The notes under the pieces are model-generated. The model saw nothing but the letters and a program-made list of their open reading frames with translations, searched no databases and was not told the DNA's origin. From assembly GCF_040359615.1 (NCBI RefSeq), contig NZ_CP132942.1, positions 3,472,001 through 3,536,000 on the forward strand: a DNA stretch of 64,000 bases, written 5' to 3'. A program made the position numbers and the translations under genes. This DNA comes from Tunturibacter psychrotolerans (GTDB taxonomy: Bacteria > Acidobacteriota > Terriglobia > Terriglobales > Acidobacteriaceae). Positions 9,418-22,674 of the stretch are shown here, one piece after another (the stretch's first letter is position 1; the number at the start of each line of letters is the position of its first letter).

Positions 9418-9810
9418 TCAATTCCCCCGAGCCTTGTAGGCCACGCAATCGATCTCCACCTTGCAGTCGACAACCATGCTCGATACGACGCACGCGCGCG
9501 CTGGGGGATTTTCGCCGAAGTGTTCTTTGAAGACGGCATTGAATGAGGAAAAGTCGCGCGGATCTTCAAGCCAGACTCCACAGCGCACCACATGCTCCGG
9601 GCCATACCCGGCTTCGTTCAGAATCGATAGCAGGTTGCGAATTGCCTGTTGCGACTGGGCAACGATGTTGCCCGCGATGACCTCACCTTGAACCATCGGA
9701 ACCTGGCCTGATACATACAGCCATCCGTCTGCTTCGACCGCTCTCGCAAAGGGGAGGTGCTGACCACCTGTACCCTTTCCGCCTTCTACCCCGTATCGCT
9801 TGATGCTCAT
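9418..9810 (-). CDS. RidA-family enamine/imine deaminase
   Basis: A 130-residue YjgF/YER057c/UK114 (RidA) protein. The start MSIKRYG is chosen because AAGGAG lies six bases before it. The N-terminal extension in the longer frame is not needed. Conserved parts are LYVSGQVP, QQAIRNLLSIL and the catalytic arginine in NPPARA, which falls at residue 105 as in canonical RidA. These trimers hydrolyse reactive 2-aminoacrylate or 2-iminobutanoate released by PLP-dependent dehydratases. The gene lies between the deacylase and the GntP gene and near a PLP D-amino-acid dehydratase, which fits a role in clearing the enamine made by that enzyme. Confidence 0.9.
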   Translation of the reverse strand: MSIKRYGVEGGKGTGGQHLPFARAVEADGWLYVSGQVPMVQGEVIAGNIVAQSQQAIRNLLSILNEAGYGPEHVVRCGVWLEDPRDFSSFNAVFKEHFGENPPARACVVSSMVVDCKVEIDCVAYKARGN

Positions 9811-9863
9811 CCCGAACTCCTTAAGATTGAAATACCAAATCATTTATTCAACTACTGACTGAA

Positions 9864-11318
9864 TCATTGAATCCATGAACTGTCGCCACGAGGCAGAAAG
9901 CACCCCCCGCGAGCTCCCGTAGCTCCGTCGGCGGTATAGGAGAGAACGCCGTTCACCCATACAGCCGCGATGCCCTGGGCTGGACGTATCGGATCAGAAA
10001 ACGTTGCCGTGTCAATGATCGTCTCCGGATCGAAGAGCACCAAATCGGCATGATAGTCCTTGCGTATCATTCCACGCCTGGCTAGCCCGAACCTTTGCGC
10101 CGGTAGTCCGGTCATCTTGTGGACGGCCTCTGGGAGCGAGAACAATCCTTCGTCGCGACTATATCGTCCCAGAACACGCGGAAAAGTGCCCCAGAGGCGA
10201 GGATGCGGTCTCGGGTCGTTCGGCAGGCCGTCGGAGCCGATCATAGTCGCCGAGTGGCGCAAGATCTGGCGCATGTCGTCTTCGGAGATGCTGTGATAGA
10301 TCGCGCCAGCCGGTTGCAGTTGTTGTGCCGCCTTCAAATGGCTTGTCTGCCAGTGCTCTGCAATCTGCCTCAGGGATTGCCCGGCCACCTCCGGATGTGG
10401 CGTGCTCCAGGTAATCGTGATGTGAACCCGCTCATCCACCTGGCGAAGATCGAGCGTGCTTGAACCGGCCGCATAGGGATAGCAATCGCAGCCAGCAGCT
10501 TGAGACGTTCGCGCTACGTCCAGCGTATGTAGCACCTCACCACCGCGGCCCCAGTTAGCGATGCCGGCACACTTCAAATGAGAGACGATAACCGGCACAT
10601 GGCTGAGACGACCGACTTCGAAGGCCTCGCGCATCGCATCGAGGATGTCGTCTGTCTCAGTTCGCATGTGCGTTGTGTATACCGCGCCTGCCGCCTCCAG
10701 CGGCTTTGCCAACGCTAACACTTCTTCGGTAGACGCCGCGTGAGCGGAGAGATAGGCCAGGCCAGAACTCAGACCTAGTGCTCCGCCGTCGAGTGCTTCC
10801 TGCAATTGCTCTCGCATCGCTTCAACTTCAGCCTCCGTTGCAGCACGATCAAGCCGGTCCATATGGTTATTCCGCAGTGCCGTGTGACCGATCAGCACGC
10901 CAACGTTCACAGCGGGTTGCGCATCTCGGATGGCGTTGAGATACGAATCAAAGGTTGGATAGCGAAAATCCTCCGCTTCGCCAAGCAGGTTCATGGGGTC
11001 AGGCGGCTCGCCGCGCAACACGACTGGAGTGGCGCTGATACCGCAGTTGCCAACGATCACCGTGGTAACACCCTGCGAAATCTTCGGCAGCATCGCTGGT
11101 GTGCGAATCACGGCGGTGTCGTCATGGGTATGGACATCAATGAAACCGGGTGCCAGCACCAGACCATCGGCATCCATCGACTCTCGCGCATCGTAATCAA
11201 TTGACGCGCCGATTTCGCAGATTCTGCCGTCGCGAATAGCGACATCCAGGGAGTCAGACTCCGTACCAGTGCCGTCCAGAACCCGAGCATTACGGATCAG
11301 CGTGTCGCAACGTGGCAT
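9864..11318 (-). CDS. N-acyl-D-amino-acid deacylase (D-aminoacylase)
   Basis: A 484-residue amidohydrolase-superfamily enzyme starting MPRCDTLIRN. AAGGAG lies five bases upstream of this ATG; the longer frame upstream would cross the divergent promoter. Metal-site features are PGFIDVHTHDD (His 63, His 65), VGNCGIS (Cys about 92, the family's unusual zinc ligand), SHLKCAG and IGSDGLPND. Enzymes of this group remove the acyl group from N-acyl-D-amino acids. Its stop is 53 bp from the ridA start, so deacylase-RidA-GntP form one minus-strand operon. N-acetyl-D-glucosaminate is a 2-amino acid of D configuration, so an acetylated amino-aldonate is a possible natural substrate given the KDG-type genes nearby. 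Confidence 0.88.
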   Translation of the reverse strand: MPRCDTLIRNARVLDGTGTESDSLDVAIRDGRICEIGASIDYDARESMDADGLVLAPGFIDVHTHDDTAVIRTPAMLPKISQGVTTVIVGNCGISATPVVLRGEPPDPMNLLGEAEDFRYPTFDSYLNAIRDAQPAVNVGVLIGHTALRNNHMDRLDRAATEAEVEAMREQLQEALDGGALGLSSGLAYLSAHAASTEEVLALAKPLEAAGAVYTTHMRTETDDILDAMREAFEVGRLSHVPVIVSHLKCAGIANWGRGGEVLHTLDVARTSQAAGCDCYPYAAGSSTLDLRQVDERVHITITWSTPHPEVAGQSLRQIAEHWQTSHLKAAQQLQPAGAIYHSISEDDMRQILRHSATMIGSDGLPNDPRPHPRLWGTFPRVLGRYSRDEGLFSLPEAVHKMTGLPAQRFGLARRGMIRKDYHADLVLFDPETIIDTATFSDPIRPAQGIAAVWVNGVLSYTADGATGARGGCFLPRGDSSWIQ

Positions 11319-11378
11319 CCTGGCTCCTTCAAGATATAGGCTATATTCATCCGGGCCTTCAGTCCCGCACTCTTTGTT

Positions 11379-12674
11379 ATGGACATCCATTCGTTGAAAA
11401 ATCGAAGCTCGACGCACATATACACTCCTTCCGCGATTGCCCCCCTAAACAAAGGGATGGGCTTTCTTGAGCGAGCGGTCGAACACGAAGAGATTGCAAA
11501 ACTCGACTGGAACCTGCTGCGAGAAGATCTCAGCCTTCCCACAGCCGTTTTGTATGAAGACAGGATATTGCACAACCTGAACTGGATGCAGCAGTTCATA
11601 AACCACTATGGTGTCCAACTTGCCCCCCACGGCAAGACCACCATGGCTCCCAGACTATTTGAGTTGCAATTACAGGGTGGCGCCTGGGGAATCACACTTG
11701 CAACCGCACACCAGACGTTGGTCGCCCACAGGCACGGAGTGCGTCGTGTTCTCATGGCGAATCAACTGATCGGCAAAGAAAATATGGCCATCGTCGCACG
11801 GCTGCTCGAGGACCCGGACTTTATTTACTACTGCCTGATCGATTCGGCGGCCCAGGTCGAACAGCTAGGTGCGTTTTTCTCGAAAGGGAAGCAGCGTCTC
11901 AACGTATTGCTAGAGTTAGGAGTGATGGGAGGTCGATCTGGCGTCCGCGACGAACAGCAGTTACAGGCCGTGCTAGAGGCTCTTTCCCGTTGGAGCGGTT
12001 CCATCGCTCTCAGCGGCGTCGAGATCTATGAAGGCGTTCTGGAGGAAGAGGCTTCCATACGCGCATTTCTTCAAAGGGCGGTCAACATTACGAGCACGCT
12101 TGCTGGCCAGAGACGTTTTCAGCAATCACCCATCCTGCTCTCAGGCGCCGGCTCTGCCTGGTACGATGTGGTCGCCGAAGAATTCTCTGCTGCAGGGTTT
12201 GGAGACAGCATCGAGATCGTTCTGCGCCCGGGTTGCTATCTCACACACGACGTAGGTGCGTATCGCAAGGCGCAAGCGAAGATCGACCAACGCAATCCTA
12301 TTGCGCACCGGATGGGTTCAAGCCTTTTGCCCGCACTTCAGGTGTGGGCCTACGTGCAGTCGATACCAGAGGCCGAGATGGCGATCATCGGTATGGGGAA
12401 GCGCGATGCCGCCTTTGATGCCGGTCTTCCAACGCCTGCATTACACTTCAGGCCAGGGGATACAGCACCTAAAATGGCTCCCGCCCACTGGTCACTTACC
12501 AAAATGATGGATCAGCACGCATACCTGCAAATCACCGGGCAGGATGATCTTCGCGTAGGCGACATGATCGGCTTCGATATCTCGCACCCTTGCCTAACTT
12601 TTGATAAATGGCGTCTGTTACCGGTTCTGGATGCCAAGTATCAGGTTGTCGACATCATTCATACCTTCTTCTAA
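11379..12674 (+). CDS. PLP-dependent D-amino-acid dehydratase/deaminase (DSD1-like, alanine-racemase fold)
   Basis: A 431-residue fold-type III PLP enzyme. An N-terminal alanine-racemase barrel carries the Schiff-base lysine in APHGKTTMAP (about residue 86). The C-terminal D-serine-dehydratase-like domain ends with GFDISHPCLTF, whose His 403 and Cys 405 match the zinc-binding pair of DSD1 enzymes. The family is usually annotated as amino acid deaminase, D-serine ammonia-lyase or D-threonine aldolase. An ATG at 11457 is an alternative start; neither start has a strong ribosome-binding site. It is divergent from the deacylase (60 bp apart) and overlaps the convergent KDPG aldolase gene by 4 bp. 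In this context it could convert D-glucosaminate to 2-keto-3-deoxygluconate. Confidence 0.85.
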   Translation: MDIHSLKNRSSTHIYTPSAIAPLNKGMGFLERAVEHEEIAKLDWNLLREDLSLPTAVLYEDRILHNLNWMQQFINHYGVQLAPHGKTTMAPRLFELQLQGGAWGITLATAHQTLVAHRHGVRRVLMANQLIGKENMAIVARLLEDPDFIYYCLIDSAAQVEQLGAFFSKGKQRLNVLLELGVMGGRSGVRDEQQLQAVLEALSRWSGSIALSGVEIYEGVLEEEASIRAFLQRAVNITSTLAGQRRFQQSPILLSGAGSAWYDVVAEEFSAAGFGDSIEIVLRPGCYLTHDVGAYRKAQAKIDQRNPIAHRMGSSLLPALQVWAYVQSIPEAEMAIIGMGKRDAAFDAGLPTPALHFRPGDTAPKMAPAHWSLTKMMDQHAYLQITGQDDLRVGDMIGFDISHPCLTFDKWRLLPVLDAKYQVVDIIHTFF

Positions 12675-13351
12675 TCAGTCTGCGAAGCCTTAACAGCCGC
12701 GTCTTGCTGGAAACCCCGGACGATGCGAAGATATTCGGCAGCTTTGTGAGTGATCTCTTTGCGACGGCCCTCGCGTATAGCGTGGGTATCGACAAGGTCT
12801 GCACCGACGCCAAGGGCGAATGCACCGGATTCTAGGAAATCCCGCGCGGTGGCATGAGAGACGCCGCCGGTGGGGATCATGTCTATATGGGGAAGCGGAG
12901 CTTTGAGACTGCGAAGATATTTGGCGCCGCCCATGGAATCGGCGGGAAAGACTTTGACGACGTCAGCGCCGGCGCTCCAGGCCGTAAGGATCTCGGTGGG
13001 GGTGAGGGCGCCGGGCAGGACGGCGATAGAGAGGCGTCTGCAGAGGGAGATCGTGGGGAGATCGAGCGCGGGACTCACGATGAACTCGGCGCCGCTATCG
13101 ATGGAACTCTGCGCGGTGTCTGCGTCGAGTACAGTGCCCGCGCCGACGAGAAGCTCGGGCCGCTCCTTTTTGAGGCGGCTGATGACCAAGAGCGCGTTGG
13201 GAACGGTCATGGTTATCTCCAGAACGTGAATGCCGGCATCCGCGATGGCAAGCGAGAGCTCGAAGGCGTCTTCTGCAGAGGAGGCGCGCAAGACGGGGAT
13301 GAGGCCGCCGGCACGCATCAGTTGAAGCACCTGAAATTTGGTTCGTGACAT
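12671..13351 (-). CDS. eda: KDPG/KHG aldolase
   Basis: A 226-residue class I aldolase. The Schiff-base lysine is in ADVVKVFPA (about 133), the catalytic glutamate in VLEITMTV (about 45), and GAGTVLD and IPTGGVS are the usual phosphate-site motifs. It cleaves 2-keto-3-deoxy-6-phosphogluconate to pyruvate and glyceraldehyde-3-phosphate in the cytoplasm. It starts 19 bp after the stop of the sugar kinase and is clearly co-transcribed with it. 6-Phospho-galactonate specificity (DgoA-like) cannot be excluded. Confidence 0.9.
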   Translation of the reverse strand: MSRTKFQVLQLMRAGGLIPVLRASSAEDAFELSLAIADAGIHVLEITMTVPNALLVISRLKKERPELLVGAGTVLDADTAQSSIDSGAEFIVSPALDLPTISLCRRLSIAVLPGALTPTEILTAWSAGADVVKVFPADSMGGAKYLRSLKAPLPHIDMIPTGGVSHATARDFLESGAFALGVGADLVDTHAIREGRRKEITHKAAEYLRIVRGFQQDAAVKASQTD

Positions 13352-13370
13352 AGCGGGCTCCGTGACGATA

Positions 13371-14459
13371 CTAGCGGATCGTGCCTTTGAGCTTTCCGCT
13401 CATCAGAGCTTCGACCTCGGAAAGTGTGGACATGGAGGAGTCTCCGGGAGTGGTCATGGCAATGGCGCCGTGAGCGATACCGCAGTTCAGTGACCAGGTG
13501 AGGCTCTTGCGCTGGAGGAGGCCGTAGATGAAGCCCGCAGCGAAGGAGTCTCCTCCACCGACGCGGTCCAGTATCTCGAGGTCATCGAAGCGCAATCCAT
13601 GGTCGACGTGATCTTGGGCGAAGGCGAAGGCGCTCCACCCGTTGCGGTTTGCAGAGGTGGTGTGTCGGACGGTGGTGGCGACAACCCTCAGGGTAGGGAA
13701 CTCAGCGATGATGCGCTGGGACATTGCATAAAAACTTTCAACGGTGTGCCATGCCGGACGGTGGGCGTGTTCTTCGACGGCTGAGGCGATGTCGCCCTCG
13801 TGGCCGAAGAGGACGTCAACCAGGGGGAGGAGAGAGCGATTCACATCGATCGAAGCCTGGCGGCCGCCGCGCGATCTCCAGAGGGACGGACGGTAGTTGC
13901 CGTCGAAGCTGACGATGGTGTGGTGCCGGCGGGCTGCAACCATGGCTTCGCGTACAACCTCGGTGGACGATTCGCTAAGCGCGGCCATGATGCCACCGGT
14001 GTGAAACCAGCGCACACCTTCGTGGCCGAAGATGGCATCCCAGTCGATCTGTCCAGGCCGTAGCTGGGAGACGGCCGTGTGGCCCCGGTCCATGACGCCG
14101 GTGCCCGGGCGAACCCCAAAGCCGCGCTCAAGGAAGTAAATGCCGTTGCGCGACGCGGAGCCGACGCCGTCGAAGGCGTCCCAACGGATATGGGAGGTGT
14201 CGACGCCCCCTTGAAAGATCAGGTCTTCGACGAGACGGCCGATGGGGTTATCGACAAGCGCGGTGGCGACGGTAGTGCGCATGCCAAAGCAGCGACGCAA
14301 ACCGCGAGCCACGTTGTATTCGCCGCCGCCCTCCCAGACGCGAAAGCTTCTTGCGCCAACGATGCGACCTTCGCCGGGATCGAAGCGGAGCATGACCTCA
14401 CCGAGAGAGAGAAGATCCCACCGGCACTCGTCGGCCGCGCGGAGCGGAAGGTACTCCAT
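13371..14459 (-). CDS. kdgK: PfkB-family sugar kinase, probable 2-keto-3-deoxygluconate kinase
   Basis: A ribokinase-fold kinase of about 362 residues. Near the N-terminus is LLSLGEVMLRFDPG with an EGGGEYNVARGL substrate loop, as in KDG kinases. Near the C-terminus is DRVGGGDSFAAGF with the catalytic aspartate. An in-frame TTG at 14546 would add 29 weakly protein-like residues; the ATG at 14459 fits the family start better, although it lacks a good ribosome-binding site. Paired with KDPG aldolase it phosphorylates KDG to KDPG. The leader contains a palindrome at 14553-14580 that may be its operator. Confidence 0.85.
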   Translation of the reverse strand: MEYLPLRAADECRWDLLSLGEVMLRFDPGEGRIVGARSFRVWEGGGEYNVARGLRRCFGMRTTVATALVDNPIGRLVEDLIFQGGVDTSHIRWDAFDGVGSASRNGIYFLERGFGVRPGTGVMDRGHTAVSQLRPGQIDWDAIFGHEGVRWFHTGGIMAALSESSTEVVREAMVAARRHHTIVSFDGNYRPSLWRSRGGRQASIDVNRSLLPLVDVLFGHEGDIASAVEEHAHRPAWHTVESFYAMSQRIIAEFPTLRVVATTVRHTTSANRNGWSAFAFAQDHVDHGLRFDDLEILDRVGGGDSFAAGFIYGLLQRKSLTWSLNCGIAHGAIAMTTPGDSSMSTLSEVEALMSGKLKGTIR

Positions 14460-14552
14460 CGTTTCTGATGCACCGACGTTCCTGGCTTCGATGGGAGTCT
14501 CCTGATCTTTGCGATGGTTCCTGTGATAGTGAGTTCGATGCAACAACTCAAA

Positions 14553-14580
14553 GAGCCCACAAGTTTGATTGTGGGTGCTC
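14553..14580. promoter_or_regulatory. palindrome upstream of KDG kinase-KDPG aldolase operon
   Basis: CCCACAA at 14556-14562 and TTGTGGG at 14569-14575 are perfect inverted repeats with a six-base spacer, and GAG/CTC flank them. The element lies about 95 bp upstream of the kinase ATG, in the leader. It could be an operator for a sugar-acid regulator or an RNA hairpin. No regulator gene is adjacent. Confidence 0.45.
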
Positions 14581-14729
14581 CCGGATGTTTGCGTTACGTT
14601 ATGCGCATAATTCTAAATGTAGTTATGGGCGGAGAAACCTGAAACAGTTCTGCCCCCTCTCTTTTAGCGGGTTTTGTTGCGCTACGAATAAGGCGCGAAA
14701 GCAAGAATTTGCCTTGCTCCCGCGACTGG

Positions 14730-19105
<4,376 letters not shown>

Positions 19106-19250
19106 CGGAACCCTTTCCAGCCTTTGGTGATGCCTGAGAGAGGCGGCAAAGCAATTAATCGTTCAGCTAAGGCTCTTCACGGCCCGGCTTTCAATATGGA
19201 TTCCCCGAGCAGACAAATCTGAAATACTCTCCTGTTTGCGGAGCCATTTA

Positions 19251-19289
19251 GATGAGAGGTGCACGGAGTGCGTCGGTGCATCTCTCATC
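19251..19289 (-). terminator. strong hairpin between the two GH3 genes
   Basis: A 14-bp stem with one mismatch (19251-19264 with 19276-19289) and an 11-base loop lies about 50 bp after the stop of the downstream-transcribed BglX-like gene on the minus strand. There is no clear U-run after the stem, so it may act in RNA stability or attenuation between the two glycosidase genes rather than as a full intrinsic terminator. Confidence 0.45.
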
Positions 19290-19335
19290 AACCAAATGGA
19301 GTGAAGGCATGCCGGCCCTTGTAGCTGTGGCCAAT

Positions 19336-21699
19336 CTACGGAGCCACGGTGAAACCGCTATGTAACGATGCGTTAGAGTCATCTCCCACCCATAGGTCAA
19401 AGCGGGTATCGTCCTGCACCCACGAACGAGTGGCGGCGCTCCAGTATGTAAGGTCGGCTGTGTCTAAGTTGAAGTGCACGGTCTGTGTCTCTCCCGGAGC
19501 AACCGTGACCCGATGGAAGCCCTTCAGCTCACGGACTGGGCGGGAACTGGTTCCTGATTGCTGATGTAAGTACAACTGTGCAACCTCATCGGCCGTGACA
19601 GTACCGCTGTTCCGTACATCGACCGCAACGTCCAGACCCTCGCCTCTGTGAATTTGGTCATGGTTGATATGCAGGTTAGAGAACTGGAAGTTCGTATAGC
19701 TCAGCCCATAGCCGAAGGGGAACAGTGGTGTGCTTTCCTCATTCCAGTACCGAGTGCCTTGTTTCTCTGGTTGATGAGTGACGTCATGCGAATAGAAGAT
19801 GGGCACCTGCCCGACATCGCGCGGCCAATCGTATGGCAGCTTCCCAGCCGGAACAGCCTTGCCATACAGTAGATTGGCGATCGCAATGCCACCCTCCGTT
19901 CCGGGATACCATACGTCAAGGATGGCAGGAATATTCTTGCTCGCCCACCTCAGTTCCAGAGGACGTGCGCTCATCATAACCAACACGACCGGCTTACCCG
20001 TGGCAGCGACCGCTTCCAGTAGCTCCTGCTGACGCCCCGGTAGTTCGAGCGATGAGCGAGAGGCCGCTTCACCATCCATGTTCTGCCTCTCACCCAGAAC
20101 CATCACCACTACGTCAGCGCTGCGCGCCGTTTGAACTGCTTTGTCGAACTCCTGCTTCTGCTCAGCTTCTGTCCATACTGGGGTCTTATCTCCACCAAAG
20201 ATCGCATCAAACATGGAAGGGAACTTGCGCGAAATCTGCACACCTTGGGAATAGGTGAACTGCGTCCCCTGTGGAGCGATCTGCTTCAGACCTTCCAGGA
20301 CTGAAACACTCTCCTGTTCCTTGTTCACGAACACCCATGGGCCGGTGATATCCCGCTTTGAGTCAGCCAGTGGACCTATGACGGCGATATTTCTGTTACC
20401 GGAACCCTGCAACGGCAAGAGCGCGTGCTCGTTTCGCAAAAGAACGGCAGAACGTTCAGCCGCCCGAAGCGACTCTTGTTTTTGCTCCGTGGCACCGAGA
20501 ACCTGCGCGGCCCTGGCCTCATCTACGTAGGGGTTTTCGAACAAGCCAAGACGGATCTTCGTTTCGAGAATGGGGCGGACAGCGGCGTCTAGTTGTTCGC
20601 TGTTGATCTTGCCTGCCTTGTACGCCGCTGGCAGATTGTCATAGGCGTCCTTGTTCAACGCCATCTCCATATTTACGCCTGCCGTGAATGCACGCATTGC
20701 GGCATCTGCTTTGTCTGCAGCAAACCCATGGGTCTGTAAGTTGTTCACCGCGTCCGCGTCACTTACGACGAAGCCGCCAAACTTCCATTCGTCCCGTAGA
20801 ACGTCGTGCAGTAGCCAGCGATTTCCAGTTGCCGGAACGCCGTTCAGGTCCATGTAAGCGCTCATGATCGTGCCGACACCGGCGTCCACGGCGCTCTTAA
20901 AGGGGGGCAGATAGACATTGCGAAGCTGTGCGTCGGAAAGGTCAACAGAGTCGTAGTCGCGGCCTCCCTCTGCAGCCCCATACCCCGCAAAATGCTTTGC
21001 GCAAGCCACGATGTGGTCCGGGGCTCCGATGTACGCTCCCTGAAAGCCCCGAACTTGAGCCGCAGCGACGGCGCTCCCCAGGTAAGGATCCGCTCCCGCG
21101 CCCTCGACAATGCGACCCCATCTCGGATCTCGCGCTATGTCCACCATCGGTGCGAACGCCCAGTCAATCCCCACAGCGCGCGCTTCCTTTGCCGCTGCAG
21201 CCTGCGCCCGTTCTATGGTGTCCGGATCCCACGACGCTGCCATAGCGATCGGGACGGGAAAAATAGTTTGGAGGCCATGAATGACATCGAAGCCGAAGAT
21301 CAAAGGAATATGAAGACGGCTCTGCTCCACTGCAACGTGCTGCAGATGATTGATCACACTCGGGTCTGTCACAAACAGCAGGGAACCGACTTGACCCTTT
21401 GCGATCCGGCTCTCCATCGTCGCGTCAGGCTTCGTGAAGAGAAATAGTTGACTCAACTGGCCAGCTTTCTCCTCTGGAGTCATCTGTTGAAGCAGAGCAT
21501 CCGCACGTTGTCTCACCGCCGCATCCTGGACCGAAGGCTTCGTGTTTTTCGCCTCCTGAGCGAAGCCCCGCTGCAGAATTGTAGACGGAAAGATCATACT
21601 GATTGTTGTGCAACCGGCCAGCAGCTTGCGCTGAAACGCGCCTCGATTTCGTCCATGCAGCGTCGGGGAAGACTTTGCGACAGTGGGGTGGGGTTTCAT
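19336..21699 (-). CDS. GH3 beta-glucosidase, BglX-like, exported
   Basis: A 787-residue GH3 enzyme. A long polar n-region precedes a hydrophobic stretch (TTISMIFPST), with probable cleavage near FAQEA about residue 50. The barrel carries GFDVIHG, RDPRWGR, KHFAGYGA and the nucleophile in FVVSDADAV (Asp 314). The C-terminal FN3-like domain is present (YGLSYTNFQF onward). Length and motif set resemble periplasmic BglX. The upstream LAGC is inside the hydrophobic start and does not make a proper lipobox. It is the first gene of the GH3-GH3-GH97 run and probably takes part in oligoglucoside breakdown. Confidence 0.92.
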   Translation of the reverse strand: MKPHPTVAKSSPTLHGRNRGAFQRKLLAGCTTISMIFPSTILQRGFAQEAKNTKPSVQDAAVRQRADALLQQMTPEEKAGQLSQLFLFTKPDATMESRIAKGQVGSLLFVTDPSVINHLQHVAVEQSRLHIPLIFGFDVIHGLQTIFPVPIAMAASWDPDTIERAQAAAAKEARAVGIDWAFAPMVDIARDPRWGRIVEGAGADPYLGSAVAAAQVRGFQGAYIGAPDHIVACAKHFAGYGAAEGGRDYDSVDLSDAQLRNVYLPPFKSAVDAGVGTIMSAYMDLNGVPATGNRWLLHDVLRDEWKFGGFVVSDADAVNNLQTHGFAADKADAAMRAFTAGVNMEMALNKDAYDNLPAAYKAGKINSEQLDAAVRPILETKIRLGLFENPYVDEARAAQVLGATEQKQESLRAAERSAVLLRNEHALLPLQGSGNRNIAVIGPLADSKRDITGPWVFVNKEQESVSVLEGLKQIAPQGTQFTYSQGVQISRKFPSMFDAIFGGDKTPVWTEAEQKQEFDKAVQTARSADVVVMVLGERQNMDGEAASRSSLELPGRQQELLEAVAATGKPVVLVMMSARPLELRWASKNIPAILDVWYPGTEGGIAIANLLYGKAVPAGKLPYDWPRDVGQVPIFYSHDVTHQPEKQGTRYWNEESTPLFPFGYGLSYTNFQFSNLHINHDQIHRGEGLDVAVDVRNSGTVTADEVAQLYLHQQSGTSSRPVRELKGFHRVTVAPGETQTVHFNLDTADLTYWSAATRSWVQDDTRFDLWVGDDSNASLHSGFTVAP

Positions 21700-22027
21700 A
21701 GACAGCCATAGTACCCGCCGCGAGACAAGCCAGACAATTTCCTTAAGAATTCTTAAGATTCATCGCGGTGGCGGAGACGTTCATGTGTGGTCGGCCCCAC
21801 AGATGCTCGTGAGGCCGAGCTACCTGCTTTCGGCTCGTTCTGTCGCCACCGGAACGAAACCGCGCCGCGAAATTTCGCTTTCGAGGTCTCCTGGATGCGT
21901 TCATCCTAGGCCGCGGCGCTTCGCATTGCGTTTCCATGCCAATCGGTTGAAGCGGGAATTGAAATCCGCAGACCTTAATCGGACGTGGGGGTTACGTCCC
22001 ACTTCTGGCACCATAGAAACCACTAGT
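21700..22027. other. intergenic region, upstream of GH3 gene
   Basis: About 330 bp. It should hold the glycosidase promoter (minus strand). I see no gene or clear operator. It is the border between the carbohydrate block and an island scar. Confidence 0.3.
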
Positions 22028-22273
22028 TTAATTGATGCTCTTGGGTGCGGTGTCAATGTGATTCGCTTGGGCAGCGTAACCAATTTCGTGTCTTATCTGT
22101 GATTCTTGCTGGTTGATTTGAAGTTCCTGCATGGCGTCTACGATGTCACCCCGGCTCACGATTGCATAGCGCTCCAATACGCTCCGAGTGCGCCAGTCGC
22201 CGATTTTCATAATTACTGTTTCGGAGATTCCGGCACGGCGGAGGTTCAGTGCGGCAGTTCGGCGGAGGTCATG
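22028..22273 (-). pseudogene. tyrosine recombinase (integrase), C-terminal remnant
   Basis: The last 80 codons read HDLRRTAALNLRRAG, then VIMKIGDWRTRSV and LERYAIV, which is the C-terminal catalytic region of phage-type integrases: box II HxxR and the nucleophile tyrosine. Upstream of HDLRR (above about 22273) the reading frame loses similarity, so the arm-binding domain and the first catalytic arginine are missing. This is a decayed integrase marking an old mobile element. Confidence 0.75.
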
Positions 22274-22581
22274 AAGGATGGCCATAAACTGAACGGCGGA
22301 CATGCACGTGCTGGAGAAGTCGGACTGTGCCGTAGTACCTGTGAACCAGCCGAACAAGGGAGGAAACCTTCGGGCGAAGGTTGGGGAGGGTAGGACACGG
22401 ATCGGGGAGAACATTGTTCAATCCACATGCTCTCGACACAGAGCGGGAACTGCATCGCAGCACATGATTTGAGCATCGTTCTGGACGAGGGGGACATAAG
22501 TCTCGCGTTGCCGCACTTTCGTTTGTTGCTCAAGGGCGTCACTACCGTCTAGCGCCTTTCCTGGTTCTTAGAGCTGATCGT

Positions 22582-22599
22582 CGCATCACGCGTGATGCG
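22582..22599. repeat. 18-bp perfect palindrome
   Basis: CGCATCACGCGTGATGCG is a perfect inverted repeat without spacer, followed at 22616-22628 by a second short palindrome (AAAAC-CCC-GTTTT). It lies in non-coding DNA between the integrase remnant and a broken membrane-protein gene. Function unknown. Confidence 0.6.
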
Positions 22600-22674
22600 G
22601 ATTTTCGAACTGCTCAAAACCCCGTTTTGCAGGAACGAAACGAATTGTTCTTGTTTTGGGATGAGTTCTCAAGG

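Noticed and set aside
9411..9605. N-terminal extension of the GntP frame
   Set aside because: It lies inside the RidA gene and has no family similarity; the ATG at 9410 fits the family start.
21425..21474. Lipobox-like LAGC in the BglX-type GH3 leader
   Set aside because: It precedes rather than follows the hydrophobic core, so it is not a lipoprotein signal.
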